Positions 43,074 to 52,615 of a stretch of 64,000 bases of DNA are shown one piece after another. The stretch is from Pseudoflavonifractor phocaeensis (GTDB taxonomy: Bacteria; Bacillota; Clostridia; Oscillospirales; Oscillospiraceae): positions 62,001 through 126,000 of the forward strand of contig NZ_JACLZC010000002.1 of assembly GCF_016901735.1 (NCBI RefSeq), written 5' to 3'. Position 1 is the stretch's first letter; each line of letters starts with the position of its first letter. The position numbers were made by a program, and so were the translations under genes. Under the pieces are notes generated by a model that did not search any database, had not been told where the DNA came from, and worked only from the letters and a program-made list of their open reading frames with translations.

Positions 43074-44111
43074 ATGGTCTGCCAGGTTTGGGACCGGCCA
43101 GCGGTCTACGCCATTCCCGTGCCGCTGCCGGACAACCCCCTCAAAAATCTCAACGTCTACCTGATCCGCACTGAAACGCGGGATCTGGTCATCGACACCG
43201 GCTTTCAGCGCCCGGAATGCCGCCAGGCCCTGTGGCAGGGACTGGACGAACTGGGCCTGCGGGCCGACCGGGCCATGCTCTTTCTCACCCACCTGCACAC
43301 CGACCACACCGGCCTGGTGTGGGATTTCGTGGAGCGGGGTATCCCCGTCTATATGAGCCGGGTGGAGGATCTCTATTACCGGCAGCTGATCGCCCGGCCC
43401 TTTTCGGCCATGGACACTCTCTTTGCCCGGGAGGGCTTTCCCCCCGACGAGCTGCGCCGCCAGCGGGAGAGCAACCAGGGGCAACGCTATGCTCCCCGTC
43501 CCGGCTTCCCCGTGCTTCAGGTGGAGGACGGCGAGGCGCTCCCTATGGACTTGGAGGTCCGGGGACTCCTGACACCGGGTCACACGCCGGGGCATATGGT
43601 CCTCTACCTGCCCAAAGAACAGCTTCTTTTTTCAGGCGACCATGTGCTGTTCGATATCACCCCCAACATCAGCGTGTGGTATGAGGTGCCCCACTCCCTC
43701 TCCGATTATATCGACAGCCTGCGCAAAACCAGGGCGCTGCCCATCCGAAGAGCGTTTCCCGCCCACCGGGCGGCCGGAAGCGATGTGTATGAGCGCATCG
43801 ACGCCCTCATCGACCACCACGGCTGGCGGCTGGACGAGATTTATCAGGCGGTCCGGACCCATCCCGGCGCTTCCGCCTTCCAGATCGCCTCTGCCATCCA
43901 CTGGTCGGTCCGCTCCATGGACTGGGACCACTTCCCGCCCCATCAGAAGTGGTTCGCCCTGTCGGAAACCCTGGCCCACCTCTATTATCTGACGGAAAAG
44001 GGACAGCTCCGGCACTGGGAAGAGGACGGCGTCACCCGCTACGCCCCCGCCCATGAGCCCCCCTTCGTCTCCGTTTCCTCTGGTGAATCAAACCCATTCA
44101 TGGGAAAGTGA
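43074..44111 (+). CDS. Metallo-beta-lactamase-fold hydrolase
   Basis: 345 residues, AAAGGAGG upstream. Metal motif [10 protein letters not shown] (His-x-His-x-Asp-His), a later His in [14 protein letters not shown] and Asp in [14 protein letters not shown]. The C-terminal third is a helical domain with [20 protein letters not shown], as in LACTB2/RBBP9-like thioesterase or glyoxalase-type members. Substrate unknown; its place between the butyrate genes suggests a thioester hydrolase. The next gene starts ten bases after its stop. Confidence 0.85.
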   Translation: MVCQVWDRPAVYAIPVPLPDNPLKNLNVYLIRTETRDLVIDTGFQRPECRQALWQGLDELGLRADRAMLFLTHLHTDHTGLVWDFVERGIPVYMSRVEDLYYRQLIARPFSAMDTLFAREGFPPDELRRQRESNQGQRYAPRPGFPVLQVEDGEALPMDLEVRGLLTPGHTPGHMVLYLPKEQLLFSGDHVLFDITPNISVWYEVPHSLSDYIDSLRKTRALPIRRAFPAHRAAGSDVYERIDALIDHHGWRLDEIYQAVRTHPGASAFQIASAIHWSVRSMDWDHFPPHQKWFALSETLAHLYYLTEKGQLRHWEEDGVTRYAPAHEPPFVSVSSGESNPFMGK

Positions 44112-44121
44112 GGTTTTTTCT

Positions 44122-45465
44122 ATGGATTATCAGGCTCTCTATCAAAGCAAGCTGACCACCCCCGAGGAGGCCGCCAAGGCCGTCCAGTCCGGCGACTGGG
44201 TGGATTACGGCTGGTGCACCAATACCCCCGAACTGCTGGACCAGGCTCTGGCCGCCCGCTATGAGGAGCTCACCGACGTCAAGCTGCGGGGCGGCATCCT
44301 CTTCCACAAGCCCGCCGTCATGGCCGTGCCTGACGTGGCGGAGCACTTTACCTGGAACTCCTGGCATATGTCCGGCGTGGAGCGCAAGATGATTGCCGAG
44401 GGCGCCACCTTCTACGCCCCCATCCGCTACTCCGAGCTGCCCCGCTATTACCGGGAAAATGCCGCTCCCATCCATGTGGCCTTCTTCCAGGTGGCCCCCA
44501 TGGACGCCCACGGCTGGTTCAACTTCGGCCCCAACGCCTCCCACCTGTCCGCCATGCTGGAGCGCACCGAGCTGGTGTTCGTGGAGGTTAACCAGAACAT
44601 GCCCCGCTGCCTGGGCGGCACCGAGAACGGCATCCACATCTCCCAGGTCACCGGCATCATCGAGGGCAATAATCCCACCATCGGCCAGCTGGGCGGCGGC
44701 GGCGAGCCCTCCGAGGTGGACAAGGCCGTGGCCAAGCTCATCGTGGAGCAGATCCCCAACGGCGCCTGCCTCCAGCTGGGCATCGGCGGCATGCCCAACG
44801 CGGTGGGCTCCATGATCGCCCAGTCCGACCTGAAGGACCTGGGCGTCCACACCGAGATGTATGTGGACGCTTTCGTGGACATCGCCAAGGCCGGCAAGAT
44901 CACCGGCGCTCACAAGGCCATCGACAAGGGCCGGCAGGTCTACGCCTTCGGCGCGGGCACCCAAAAGCTCTATGACTACCTCAACGACAACCCCGAGTGC
45001 ATGTCCGCTCCGGTGGATTACACCAACGACGCCCGCACGGTGGCCCTGCTGGACAACTTCATCTCCATCAACAACGCCGTGGAGCTGGACCTCTTCGGTC
45101 AGGTGGCCTCCGAGGCCGCCGGCACCCGCCACATCAGCGGCGCGGGCGGTCAGCTGGACTTCGTCATGGGCGCTTACCTCTCCAAGGGCGGCAAGAGCTT
45201 TATCTGCTGCTCCTCCGCCATGAAGGGCAAGGACGGCACCCTCAAGAGCCGCATCCGTCCCACCCTGGCCGAGGGCTCCATCATCACCGACACCCGGGCC
45301 AACACCCACTACCTGGTCACCGAGTACGGCATGGTCAACATGAAGGGCGCTTCCACCTGGGAGCGCGCCGAGCGGATCATCTCCATCGCCCACCCCGACT
45401 TCCGGGATGAGCTGGTGGCCGAGGCGGAAAAGCTCCACATCTGGAGACGGTCCAACAAGCGCTGA
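44122..45465 (+). CDS. Butyryl-CoA:acetate / 4-hydroxybutyrate-type CoA-transferase
   Basis: 447 residues. Family features: [20 protein letters not shown] at the start, [37 protein letters not shown], and the catalytic Glu in [13 protein letters not shown] (about residue 245), then [20 protein letters not shown]. Such enzymes form butyrate from butyryl-CoA with acetate as acceptor, or act on 4-hydroxybutyrate. The nearby Bcd/Etf genes favour the butyrate role. Confidence 0.88.
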   Translation: MDYQALYQSKLTTPEEAAKAVQSGDWVDYGWCTNTPELLDQALAARYEELTDVKLRGGILFHKPAVMAVPDVAEHFTWNSWHMSGVERKMIAEGATFYAPIRYSELPRYYRENAAPIHVAFFQVAPMDAHGWFNFGPNASHLSAMLERTELVFVEVNQNMPRCLGGTENGIHISQVTGIIEGNNPTIGQLGGGGEPSEVDKAVAKLIVEQIPNGACLQLGIGGMPNAVGSMIAQSDLKDLGVHTEMYVDAFVDIAKAGKITGAHKAIDKGRQVYAFGAGTQKLYDYLNDNPECMSAPVDYTNDARTVALLDNFISINNAVELDLFGQVASEAAGTRHISGAGGQLDFVMGAYLSKGGKSFICCSSAMKGKDGTLKSRIRPTLAEGSIITDTRANTHYLVTEYGMVNMKGASTWERAERIISIAHPDFRDELVAEAEKLHIWRRSNKR

Positions 45466-45483
45466 TCTTTCCCTCAAAACCGC

Positions 45484-45521
45484 AAAAGAGCTGGAGACCT
45501 GCCGGTCCCCAGCTCTTTTTT
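45484..45521. terminator. Bidirectional terminator between CoA-transferase and tspO
   Basis: AAAAGAGCTGGAGACC pairs with GGTCCCCAGCTCTTTT (one mismatch) and continues into more T. Confidence 0.85.
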
Positions 45522-45990
45522 ATCCGTTCAGCAGCCAGATCCCCAGATTCAGATAGGCCGCGAAGAGCAGCCAGAGGGTATAGGGGATCTGGAGCGCGCC
45601 GGCCAGCGGGTCAATCTCCCAAAAACGGGAGGCCATCATGCTCACCAGTGCCAGCAGCAAAAGCAGCCAGAAAAAGGCCGGTCCATAGGCCCCCAGGCGG
45701 AAAAACAGAATGGGCCAGGTAAAATTCACCGCCAGCTGGAGGCCGTAGAGCAGCAGGGCCCGCCGGCGGCGCTTCCCGCCGCTCCTTTGCCAGACACGCC
45801 AGGCCGAGACGCCCATCAGGGCAAACAGACCCGTCCACACCACCGGAAACACCCAGCCCGGCGGCGACAGCGGCGGCTGCCGGAGCATTCCGTAGCGCTC
45901 CATGGTCCCCATGGTACACAGGGCCGAAAGCACGCCGGTCCCCAGGCTGATCCCCTCGCTCACCGCCAGCGTTTTCCACGTTTCGTCCAT
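45520..45990 (-). CDS. tspO: TspO/MBR family membrane protein
   Basis: 156 residues with five hydrophobic segments. Typical TspO pattern: QPPLSPPGWVFPVVWTGLFA, LYGLQLAVNFTWPILFF, then FWEIDPLAGALQIPYTLWLL and a final NLGIWLLN. The family binds porphyrins and related ligands. Monocistronic, convergent with the CoA-transferase gene. Confidence 0.92.
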   Translation of the reverse strand: MDETWKTLAVSEGISLGTGVLSALCTMGTMERYGMLRQPPLSPPGWVFPVVWTGLFALMGVSAWRVWQRSGGKRRRRALLLYGLQLAVNFTWPILFFRLGAYGPAFFWLLLLLALVSMMASRFWEIDPLAGALQIPYTLWLLFAAYLNLGIWLLNG

Positions 45991-46128
45991 ACGGACACCT
46001 CCTGCCGTTTTGCTCAGGATATGAAGGAGTCCTTTCTTTTATACGGACGGGTTTGTGGTTGATTTTTCAAGGCGGCGGCGTTATCATGTTGATACTGCCG
46101 CAAGTCCGGCAGAGGAAGGAAATGGACG

Positions 46129-46632
46129 ATGCACAACGAATTGACACAGCAAGATCTGGACATGATGCGCCAGGAGCTTTACGAGCGGCGGGTCAATCTC
46201 CGGCCCCAGCTGCTGGAGGCGGTAAAGGAAGCCCGAGCCTTTGGCGATTTGAGTGAAAACTTTGAGTATAAGGCCGCCAAGCAGGAGAAAAACCGCAATG
46301 AAAGCCGCATCCGCTACCTGGAGCGGATGATCAAAACGGCGGTGGTCATCGCCGACCACTCCTCCAGCGACACCGTGGGCCTCTATGACAAGGTCACCTG
46401 CTATCTGGAGGAGGACGACGAGACCGAGGTCTATCAAGTGGTCACCACCATGCGGCAGGACGCCCTGCACGGCCTGGTGAGCCGGGAGGCTCCCCTGGGC
46501 AAGGCTCTGCTGGGCAAGCGGGTGGGCGACCGGGTCCACATTCAGGTCAATGAGCGGTACGGCTATGACCTGGTTATCCAGGCCATCGAAAAGGGCAGCG
46601 ACGACGGCTCCATTCCGCTGAACTCTTTTTGA
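46129..46632 (+). CDS. GreA/GreB-family factor (paralogue)
   Basis: 167 residues. N-terminal coiled coil with the acidic tip (EAVKEARAFGDLSENFEYKA), then a C-terminal Gre domain (LVSREAPLGKALLGKRVGD) with an extended tail. It differs from the canonical greA at 34123. It may be an elongation factor variant or a polymerase secondary-channel regulator. Single gene with a strong terminator. Confidence 0.85.
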   Translation: MHNELTQQDLDMMRQELYERRVNLRPQLLEAVKEARAFGDLSENFEYKAAKQEKNRNESRIRYLERMIKTAVVIADHSSSDTVGLYDKVTCYLEEDDETEVYQVVTTMRQDALHGLVSREAPLGKALLGKRVGDRVHIQVNERYGYDLVIQAIEKGSDDGSIPLNSF

Positions 46633-46636
46633 TAAA

Positions 46637-46682
46637 CAAAAACGCATCGTAGAATTTTCCTTTTTTCTACGATGCGTTTTTT
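46637..46682. terminator. Bidirectional terminator after the Gre paralogue
   Basis: AAAACGCATCGTAGAA (46639-46654) pairs with TTCTACGATGCGTTTT (46665-46680), followed by TTCTTTTT; A-rich before, so it works on both strands. Confidence 0.93.
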
Positions 46683-46686
46683 CTTT

Positions 46687-48051
46687 TTACAGAAGCTGAA
46701 AGTCCACCGTCTCCACGGTACGCTCCATCTCGTCGCTGTCCAGGCCGCGGCCGTCCACCGTCATCTCCCCCAGCTGATTGTCGTAGGGGTCGAAACGCCA
46801 AGCCGGGTCAGGCGGGGTCAGCGGCGCGTAGCAGGCCCGGTTGGCCACCATGCGCCACGGGTCCAGGCTGCCGAAATAGTGCCTTCTGCGCCCCTCCTCT
46901 CCCCGCCGCCGGGCGGAGGAGCCGAAGGAGCAGTCCGCCCACAGCCAGCCGTGGGGGGCGATGTAAAACCGTGCCCAGTCGTGACAGCCCGCATGGTCCG
47001 GCTGGACCGCCAGACCGCTCTCCCACTGGGCGGGGATGCCGGAAATGCGGCACAGGGCGATGAACAGCAGGGCCATTACGCCGCAGTCTCCCCGCAGCTC
47101 CCGGGCGCAGGCGTCGGCGATGGGCTCCAGCTGAAGATAGGCGGGCTGATAGCGATAATCCACCGCGCCGGTCACATAGTCGTAAATGGCCGCCGCCTTT
47201 TCCACCGGACCGTTACAGTGCTCCGTCAGCCGTGCCGCCAGCGCCCGGAGATAGGGGGTGAAGGCCAGATGGGGCGGCTCTTCACCGGTGTCAAAGGCCG
47301 GCTGTACCGGGTCGGGTACGATGGTGCGGGGATCGGTCCACCGCGCCTCATAGACATAGCGGTATTGGACAAAAAAGCACTCCTCCTGCCGGGTATTCCA
47401 CCAGATGGTGCGCTGGGGCGCGTCCAGAGGGGCGCAAATGCCCCCTTCCGTGGCGGAGAGGATCTCTATCCCGCTCTGCTGCGGACAGGCCGCCGGGATG
47501 GGCAGCCAGGCCTGGACCGCTTTTCCTTTGGCGGCGGCTTTGGGCCGGATTGAGGCCCGCAGGGTGATCCGCGCCCGGACAACGCCCCTTCCTTCCATTT
47601 CCGCCAAAAGCGCGTCCCGCCGGGCCGTATCCTCCGGCGGCTGGGGACGCAGGCCGGGGGCCTCTCCGGGGTAGAGCCGCAGACTGCCCAAAAAGGCGCT
47701 GTGGACGTGCATTTCCCCGTCGATATACCGCCAATCGATCCGTCCACCGTCCACCAGGGCGTCAAATTGCGCCTCGGTCATGTCCGGCCACTCCGCCCGC
47801 ATCTGGGCGATGGCCTCCCCTCTGGTATAGGGATAGCTTTTGGGCAGACGCTCTAAGCGTATCCGCTCCGCCAGCAGCCGGTCCCTCAGCTCCGGCCGGT
47901 CCGCCCGGTTCAGCGCCCTTTCGATGAGGCGAAGGGCGCCGGCGATATCTCCCACGGCCTTCCGGCGGGCAATGTCCCCCGGCAGCGGAAGAATCAGCGC
48001 AGCCAGCGCCTCATTTTCTCCCCGCATGCCGCTCCAGGGACCCTTATCCAT
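46687..48051 (-). CDS. Transglutaminase-like protein
   Basis: 454 residues from ATG 48051, which overlaps the stop of the NifX-like gene; ATG 48027 is an alternative. The transglutaminase core lies at about 320-400: Cys in ELRGDCGVMALLFIALCRI, His in DHAGCHDWARFYIAPHGW and Asp in LWADCSFG. The N-terminal 300 residues are helical then beta-rich (WLPIPAACPQQSGIEILS). No signal peptide. It may be a protease or a crosslinking-fold protein; substrate unknown. Confidence 0.82.
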   Translation of the reverse strand: MDKGPWSGMRGENEALAALILPLPGDIARRKAVGDIAGALRLIERALNRADRPELRDRLLAERIRLERLPKSYPYTRGEAIAQMRAEWPDMTEAQFDALVDGGRIDWRYIDGEMHVHSAFLGSLRLYPGEAPGLRPQPPEDTARRDALLAEMEGRGVVRARITLRASIRPKAAAKGKAVQAWLPIPAACPQQSGIEILSATEGGICAPLDAPQRTIWWNTRQEECFFVQYRYVYEARWTDPRTIVPDPVQPAFDTGEEPPHLAFTPYLRALAARLTEHCNGPVEKAAAIYDYVTGAVDYRYQPAYLQLEPIADACARELRGDCGVMALLFIALCRISGIPAQWESGLAVQPDHAGCHDWARFYIAPHGWLWADCSFGSSARRRGEEGRRRHYFGSLDPWRMVANRACYAPLTPPDPAWRFDPYDNQLGEMTVDGRGLDSDEMERTVETVDFQLL

Positions 48052-48445
48052 GACAACTTCCGTTTCCGGCGCAGCCCTGGTGGTCCTCCCCGCAGGTATG
48101 GCCTTCCTCGTGGTGGTGGGCGCACTGAGTGTCGGGATCATAATCCAGATGCCCGGCCAGCAGGGCCGCCACCTGGGCGTCGGCGTCGCCGCATACCCCC
48201 GGATAGAGGGTGATCCCGGCCTCCGCCAGCGCCATACGGGCGCCGCCGCCGATCCCGCCGCAGATCAGGGTATCCACGCCCTGACGCTGCAAAAAGCCAG
48301 CCAGCGCGCCGTGGCCGCTGCCGCCGGCATCCGCCACCCGGGCGGAAATCACCTTGCCCTCCGCGACCTCGTAGAGCTTGAACTGTCCGCAGTGCCCAAA
48401 ATGCTGGAACACCTGACCGTTTTCGTATGTAACCGCGATTTTCAT
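48044..48445 (-). CDS. NifX/NifB-C-terminal-like (dinitrogenase iron-molybdenum cofactor) protein
   Basis: 133 residues, GGAGG seven bases before ATG 48445. Domain pattern KIAVTYENGQVFQHFGHCGQ, then YEVAEGKVISARVAD and DTLICGGIGGGARMALAEAG. A His/Cys-rich tail (CAHHHEEGHTCGEDHQGC) suggests metal binding. Members of this family outside nitrogen fixers are thought to handle Fe-S or Mo cofactors. Confidence 0.88.
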   Translation of the reverse strand: MKIAVTYENGQVFQHFGHCGQFKLYEVAEGKVISARVADAGGSGHGALAGFLQRQGVDTLICGGIGGGARMALAEAGITLYPGVCGDADAQVAALLAGHLDYDPDTQCAHHHEEGHTCGEDHQGCAGNGSCHG

Positions 48446-48613
48446 AGCTTTGCCTCCATACAAACGCTTGGCGGATGGCCGAGGCCCGCCGCCCTTGAGA
48501 TACCTTCATTGTAGTCACATTGCCCCCGGAAGTCAACCGTCCTCCCCGGTCTGTGGGACAACGGGGCGCGCATACATTCAAATGGAATTCCATATCGAAC
48601 GGAGGGAACGTGG

Positions 48614-49372
48614 ATGAAATTGATTTTGGTGCGCCGTAAGCTTCTCGCTGTCCTGGCCTGCCTGGCCGCCGGAGCGCTGATGTTTGCTCTGGTCAACCAT
48701 CCCGCCATTCTGGGCGCTTCCGCCGCCGCCCGTCAGCTCCCCATCTACTGCGTCCAGCGGGATCAGAAGATGATCTCCATTTCTTTCGACGCCGCCTGGG
48801 GGAATGAGGATACCCAGCAGCTCATCGACATTCTGGAACAGTACCAGGTCAAGGCCACTTTCTTTGTGGTGGGTCAATGGGTGGACAAATACCCCGAATC
48901 GGTCAAGGCCCTGGCCGACGCCGGACACGAGGTCATGAACCATTCCGACACCCACCCCCATATGAACCAGATGTCCCGCGAGGAACTCATCGCCGACGTG
49001 GAAGCCTGCAACGACAAAATCGAGGCCGTCACCGGCATACGCCCTACCCTGATCCGCCCGCCCTACGGCGAATACAACGATACCGTAATCTCCGCCATCC
49101 GCTCCATTGGTATGGAGCCCATCCAGTGGGATGTGGACAGCCTGGACTGGAAAGACCTCTCCGCCGGCGAGATTACCCAGCGGGTCACTTCCAAAGTACA
49201 GCCCGGCTCCATCGTCCTCTTCCATAACGCCGCTCTCCACACGCCCGAGGCTCTGCCCACCATCCTCGAGACGCTTTTACAGCAGGGTTACACCTTTGTG
49301 CCCATCTCCCAGCTCCTCCTCCAGGGAGATTACACCATCGACCACACCGGCCGCCAGTGTCCCGCAGAGTGA
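48614..49372 (+). CDS. pdaB: Polysaccharide deacetylase, PdaB/sporulation type
   Basis: 252 residues, GGAGGG upstream. N-terminal signal-anchor (LLAVLACLAAGALMFALVNH), then a NodB domain: ISISFDAAWGNEDTQ (motif 1, with Asp), VMNHSDTHPHMNQ (motif 2 metal ligands), RPPYGEYND (motif 3) and LFHNAALHTPEALP (motif 5). The FDAAWG form is the signature of PdaB proteins needed in Bacillus-type spore cortex maturation. It supports a spore-forming host. Confidence 0.9.
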   Translation: MKLILVRRKLLAVLACLAAGALMFALVNHPAILGASAAARQLPIYCVQRDQKMISISFDAAWGNEDTQQLIDILEQYQVKATFFVVGQWVDKYPESVKALADAGHEVMNHSDTHPHMNQMSREELIADVEACNDKIEAVTGIRPTLIRPPYGEYNDTVISAIRSIGMEPIQWDVDSLDWKDLSAGEITQRVTSKVQPGSIVLFHNAALHTPEALPTILETLLQQGYTFVPISQLLLQGDYTIDHTGRQCPAE

Positions 49373-49409
49373 GCGCCTGCGCCGTTCCTTTTGCCAAAAA
49401 ATAAAAACC

Positions 49410-49445
49410 GGCGTCTCTCCACTGCCGCGACAGTGGAGAGACGCC
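49410..49445 (+). terminator. Hairpin after pdaB
   Basis: GGCGTCTCTCCACTG pairs perfectly with CAGTGGAGAGACGCC around six bases. The remaining bases to 49562 show nothing further. Confidence 0.75.
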
Positions 49446-49562
49446 ATGCTCTGCCTTTTTCAGCCGTTGGTTACTCCGGTCTCCCTGCGGCATATCGTCT
49501 CATTGACCGGCATAGGATGTCCGGAAAGCGTGTACTGTTAACGCAGACTTGATGGTTTGACT

Positions 49563-50066
49563 CTAATTCCAGTATCGGATCGCGCTTTCCGGCACACCAT
49601 CAAACATTCCGTACATATCCACTACCTGCGAGATGTCAAACCCACTCACATCCAGTTCCGTCAGATTAGAACAGCGATAAAACATCGCCAGCATACCCGT
49701 CACTTTTGAAGTATCAAAAGAACTCAGATCCATCTTTGTGACATTTTCCGTGTCAAATGCGCCGTTAAAATATATCCCCGTCACATTCCGATAGCCTCTG
49801 AACAGATAAGACGCGTCTTGCGGTGCGGAAACACCGCCTTCCGCCGCTATAAAGAGGTCATAGTAACCCACGCCGTTCTGCTCCCACCAGGCCACCACAG
49901 AGCCGTCCTGGTTTTGGGATACGTCCCTCACATGATTGGGGGCACTATTCAGATTGTCCAGGAAGGTGACCGTCCCAATTTCTTCCCTTCTTAGCTCCGT
50001 GCCAAACACCGGGGCTGTATAGGCGTCATCGCCATTGGTAACCTCACAGGGATCAGACATCAATAC
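49563..50066 (-). pseudogene. BspA-like surface repeat protein, 3' fragment
   Basis: The frame is open from within the palindrome at 50067-50114 and has no convincing start of its own. Its C-terminal part holds DUF285/BspA-type repeats (TENVTKMDLSSFDTSKVTGM, then SNLTELDVSGFDISQVVDMY); the first part is a beta-rich region (DGSVVAWWEQNGVGYYDLF). It looks like the tail of a larger surface protein joined to the truncated S8 protease by a rearrangement at the palindrome. Confidence 0.6.
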
Positions 50067-50114
50067 GAGCCTGTCGAAAAAGCCCAGCTTTCGCTGGACT
50101 TTTTCGACAGGCTC
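50067..50114. repeat. 48-bp perfect palindromic element at the broken gene junction
   Basis: GAGCCTGTCGAAAAAG (50067-50082) and its exact complement CTTTTTCGACAGGCTC (50099-50114) enclose an inner CCAGC-TTTC-GCTGG hairpin. The stop codon of the S8 fragment is created at its edge. It resembles REP/MITE-like palindromes; no second copy was noticed in the window. Confidence 0.75.
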
Positions 50115-51171
50115 AGTCCTTCGCATTTTTGAGATCGTGCTGTGGAGAAAAATCACGCCGTCCGCCCAAACTCATATTGATCACGTCTACGTCATTGGCA
50201 ATGGCCGCTTTGAGTCCCTGTATAACGCTGGAATCTGTTCCCTTACCATTTTCGCCTAAAACGCGCACCGGAAAAACAGAAACATCCAGTCCCCTGGTGC
50301 AGTCAAGGATCGTACCGGCCACATGGGTGCCATATCCGGCCATGTCATTCCATCCGTTCCCGCTTGAGTCGAACATATCTAACCCTTCCAGGATACGGCC
50401 CTGGGTTTCATTGCAAGGTTCCACGCCGGAATCCAGCACGGCCACAGTGACCGGCTCGGTTTGCTGCCCTGCGACCCAGCTGGACATTCGATCCAGTCCC
50501 AAATATTCTACGCCCCAACTATAATAGACCATTCCGGTAGACGGCGATGTGTATGGTGTCCCGTATGCCGTCTGGGCCGCTATGGCATTCTGTGAGATGG
50601 ACTGATATTTATCCATACTCGCGCATACCACGCCATCCATTTCTTCGACGGCCACAAGGCATTGCTGGGCGTCCTCCTCCGTTTGAAACTGAACAATCAG
50701 ATAATTGTCCTCATCGGCAATGACCTCCGCGGCCGGAAACGCACTTAGATCAAGCTCATCTCCCTCAAATTGAATCAGCAGCCGTTTGGTGCTGTTTACA
50801 CCGCTGACGACCAGCTCGTCGTCATACTGCTGGATCATGTTGTTTAACGCCTCATTGGTTTCCGTCAGCGTAACCGTCCAGGTCAATTTGGTATCTTTAT
50901 GTACCAGAATATTCCGCGGAGCCGTACGCTGCAAGACACGGACGCCCACTACCACAAGCACAATTGCCGCCACCGCCGCAACGGCTCCGAGTAGAATAAG
51001 GAGTTTCTGTTTCCAGCCCGGTCCCTTTCTCCCCTGATAGGTTCCATTTACCAGCTTCCCACCAGACAGCCTGGCCATCTGTGTTGCAATCATTCCGGGT
51101 ACTATATGCGGATTCTTCTCCTGGGATGGCTTCTTACCTTGGGTAGGGACAGGCTCCACACGGGGAGACAT
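50113..51171 (-). pseudogene. S8 (subtilisin) family protease, truncated
   Basis: 352 residues. A membrane anchor (LLILLGAVAAVAAIVLVVVG), an I9-like propeptide region, then the catalytic domain: Asp in VTVAVLDSGVEPCNETQGR, His in MAGYGTHVAGTILDC and the substrate strand DVDVINMSLGG. The frame ends at the palindrome before the GTSMA-type serine motif, so the protein lacks its nucleophile. The start is uncertain: the ATG has a poor ribosome site and follows an A7 run close to an upstream ATG in another frame. Confidence 0.8.
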
Positions 51172-51785
51172 TTCCCAAGCGTTGGATTTTTTTCATGACT
51201 CCTCTCGCCGCATTCCAGCATGGTATAAGCGGCGCCCAGAAGCAGACAAATAAAAAGTGCTGCAAGATAAGGATTTCCTCCCGTCAAGGAGAGCGCTATT
51301 GCCGCCGCCAGACCTCTGAGCAAAGCAGATACCGCGCCGGCCAGGGTGATACGCCCAAAATAGCCAATATGGAAGAGAACGGCGCATACCATGACCGTCA
51401 GCAGACGGATTAGAAACAGATAGATGGAAAGTTGTTCCCAACCGGCCAGCAGCATCACCGCAGGAGACGTTCCGGCAGCCGTCTGGGCAAACAGGAAGAG
51501 CGCCTGTCCGCCACAACCCACCGCAAAAATTGCCACGCCAGAAATCAGACCTGCCGCCAGCCACTTTGACCCCTGCTGCATACGGTATCGTTTATTTACG
51601 AGAAGCGAGAGCTGTACTCCAAGAAATCCACCGCAAAAAATGAGGAGAAAAAGAGCCCCGCTCCACAAAATATATGTCCAGGTATCATTGCACTTGCCCA
51701 GCAGCAATGCGGCAAGAAATCCTCCGATGCCGGCTCCCACGAGGGAAAAGAACCAACTCAGCAGGCCAAACTGTTTACGCATCAT
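51102..51785 (-). CDS. Hypothetical membrane protein
   Basis: 227 residues, five to six hydrophobic segments (SLVGAGIGGFLAALLLG, ALFLLIFCGGFLGVQLSLLV, LAALFICLLLGAAYTML) and a basic tail. Overlaps the start of the S8 protease gene by 70 bases in another frame, so the two are probably co-transcribed; the last 30 residues may be an artefact of that overlap. Function unknown. Confidence 0.65.
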   Translation of the reverse strand: MMRKQFGLLSWFFSLVGAGIGGFLAALLLGKCNDTWTYILWSGALFLLIFCGGFLGVQLSLLVNKRYRMQQGSKWLAAGLISGVAIFAVGCGGQALFLFAQTAAGTSPAVMLLAGWEQLSIYLFLIRLLTVMVCAVLFHIGYFGRITLAGAVSALLRGLAAAIALSLTGGNPYLAALFICLLLGAAYTMLECGERSHEKNPTLGKCLPVWSLSLPKVRSHPRRRIRI

Positions 51786-51800
51786 ATTTCCTCCTTTCGT

Positions 51801-52088
51801 TTACTTCCGCTTCTGGAAACCTACGCAGCCGTTTTGCTGAAGCATCTTCTGTAACATCTTCATTTGCTTTCTCTTGGCGATCTGATGCGCCAGAAATTCA
51901 AAGCCTGCACCAATCAAAATCCCAATCCCAAGGATCACGGCCAACACGACAACGCCTTCCAGGCTGAATTCTGACAGCAACAGGCCAATGCCCAGCATTA
52001 TTACGCCCCACGACAGCAAGCTGCCCGTAAACGAAACAACCGTTGCTAATTTTGAGTACTTATAACACGTAAATTCTATCCTCGCCAT
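51801..52088 (-). CDS. Small hypothetical membrane protein
   Basis: 95 residues with two membrane segments (TVVSFTGSLLSWGVIMLGIG and GVVVLAVILGIGILIGAGF) followed by a basic Lys/Gln-rich tail ending CVGFQKRK. AGGGAT before the ATG. First gene of the leftward membrane protein/protease group. Confidence 0.65.
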   Translation of the reverse strand: MARIEFTCYKYSKLATVVSFTGSLLSWGVIMLGIGLLLSEFSLEGVVVLAVILGIGILIGAGFEFLAHQIAKRKQMKMLQKMLQQNGCVGFQKRK

Positions 52089-52336
52089 TCTAATCCCTCT
52101 CTCTGTCTATTGGCCCGCACGTCCAGCCGGAATCCATCCGGTTTTCCCGCCGGGCAGGTCTGCCTGCTCTTGCTATGCTTGAAGTATACTCCTTCGCAAC
52201 CTTCCTTCTTATATTCTTTTTCCTCTCATCAAAATCTGTGGATACTCCTCCTATTTATAGAAAATATTAGACAAACGGATTATAGCATTTTCTCTTTTCG
52301 CCTTGTTCCCAAAGAATTCGGGATTTTGTATTGCTC

Positions 52337-52365
52337 TTGTTTTCTCCACGATTTCGTGCTATACT
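52337..52365 (+). promoter_or_regulatory. Promoter of the phn-type operon
   Basis: TTGTTT (52337-52342), 17-base spacer, TATACT (52360-52365). The upstream gap 52089-52336 is A+T-rich and shows no gene. Confidence 0.65.
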
Positions 52366-52547
52366 GGGCGAGGTTTGAGGAATGCGGCGAAAGGGGGAGC
52401 GCCCTGGCGCCACGCTCAGAATATGGATGACAAAAACCAGATTGCGAGGGAGCCTGTGTTCCAGGCTGAGAGGGTCCCAGAGAGGGCCGACCGTACCCGC
52501 TTCCCCCTGCGGAAGCGGGCCATCAGCATCTGCGGAAAAGTCATGGC
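52366..52547 (+). ncRNA. Structured leader, candidate orphan riboswitch
   Basis: A 180-nt G+C-rich leader between a promoter and a terminator. Hairpins: GAGCG/CGCTC (52397-52417), GCCTG-TGTTC-CAGGC (52452-52466) directly followed by TGAGAGGGTCCC, and CCCGC/GCGGG (52496-52519). The segment GGCTGAGAGGG recalls the TPP (thi-box) J3-2 loop, but the CCTGATC and GCGTAGGGAA parts of that consensus are absent. CATCAGC (52521-52527) is complementary to GCTGATG in the terminator loop, a plausible switching pair. Confidence 0.6.
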
Positions 52548-52584
52548 GGGTATGTGCTGATGCTGCGCATACCCCTTTTCTTTT
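52548..52584 (+). terminator. Leader terminator before the phnD-like gene
   Basis: GGGTATGTGC pairs with GCGCATACCC (one G-U), followed by CTTTTCTTTT. It lies 30 bases before the start codon, so it must be bypassed for expression. Confidence 0.82.
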
Positions 52585-52615
52585 GCGCGGATCTATTTGA
52601 TTGGAGGTTATTCCC

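Noticed and set aside
52366-52547. Calling the leader a standard TPP riboswitch
   Set aside because: Only the GGCTGAGAG part fits; the CCTGATC and GCGTAGGGAA segments expected downstream are missing, so it is kept as an orphan candidate.
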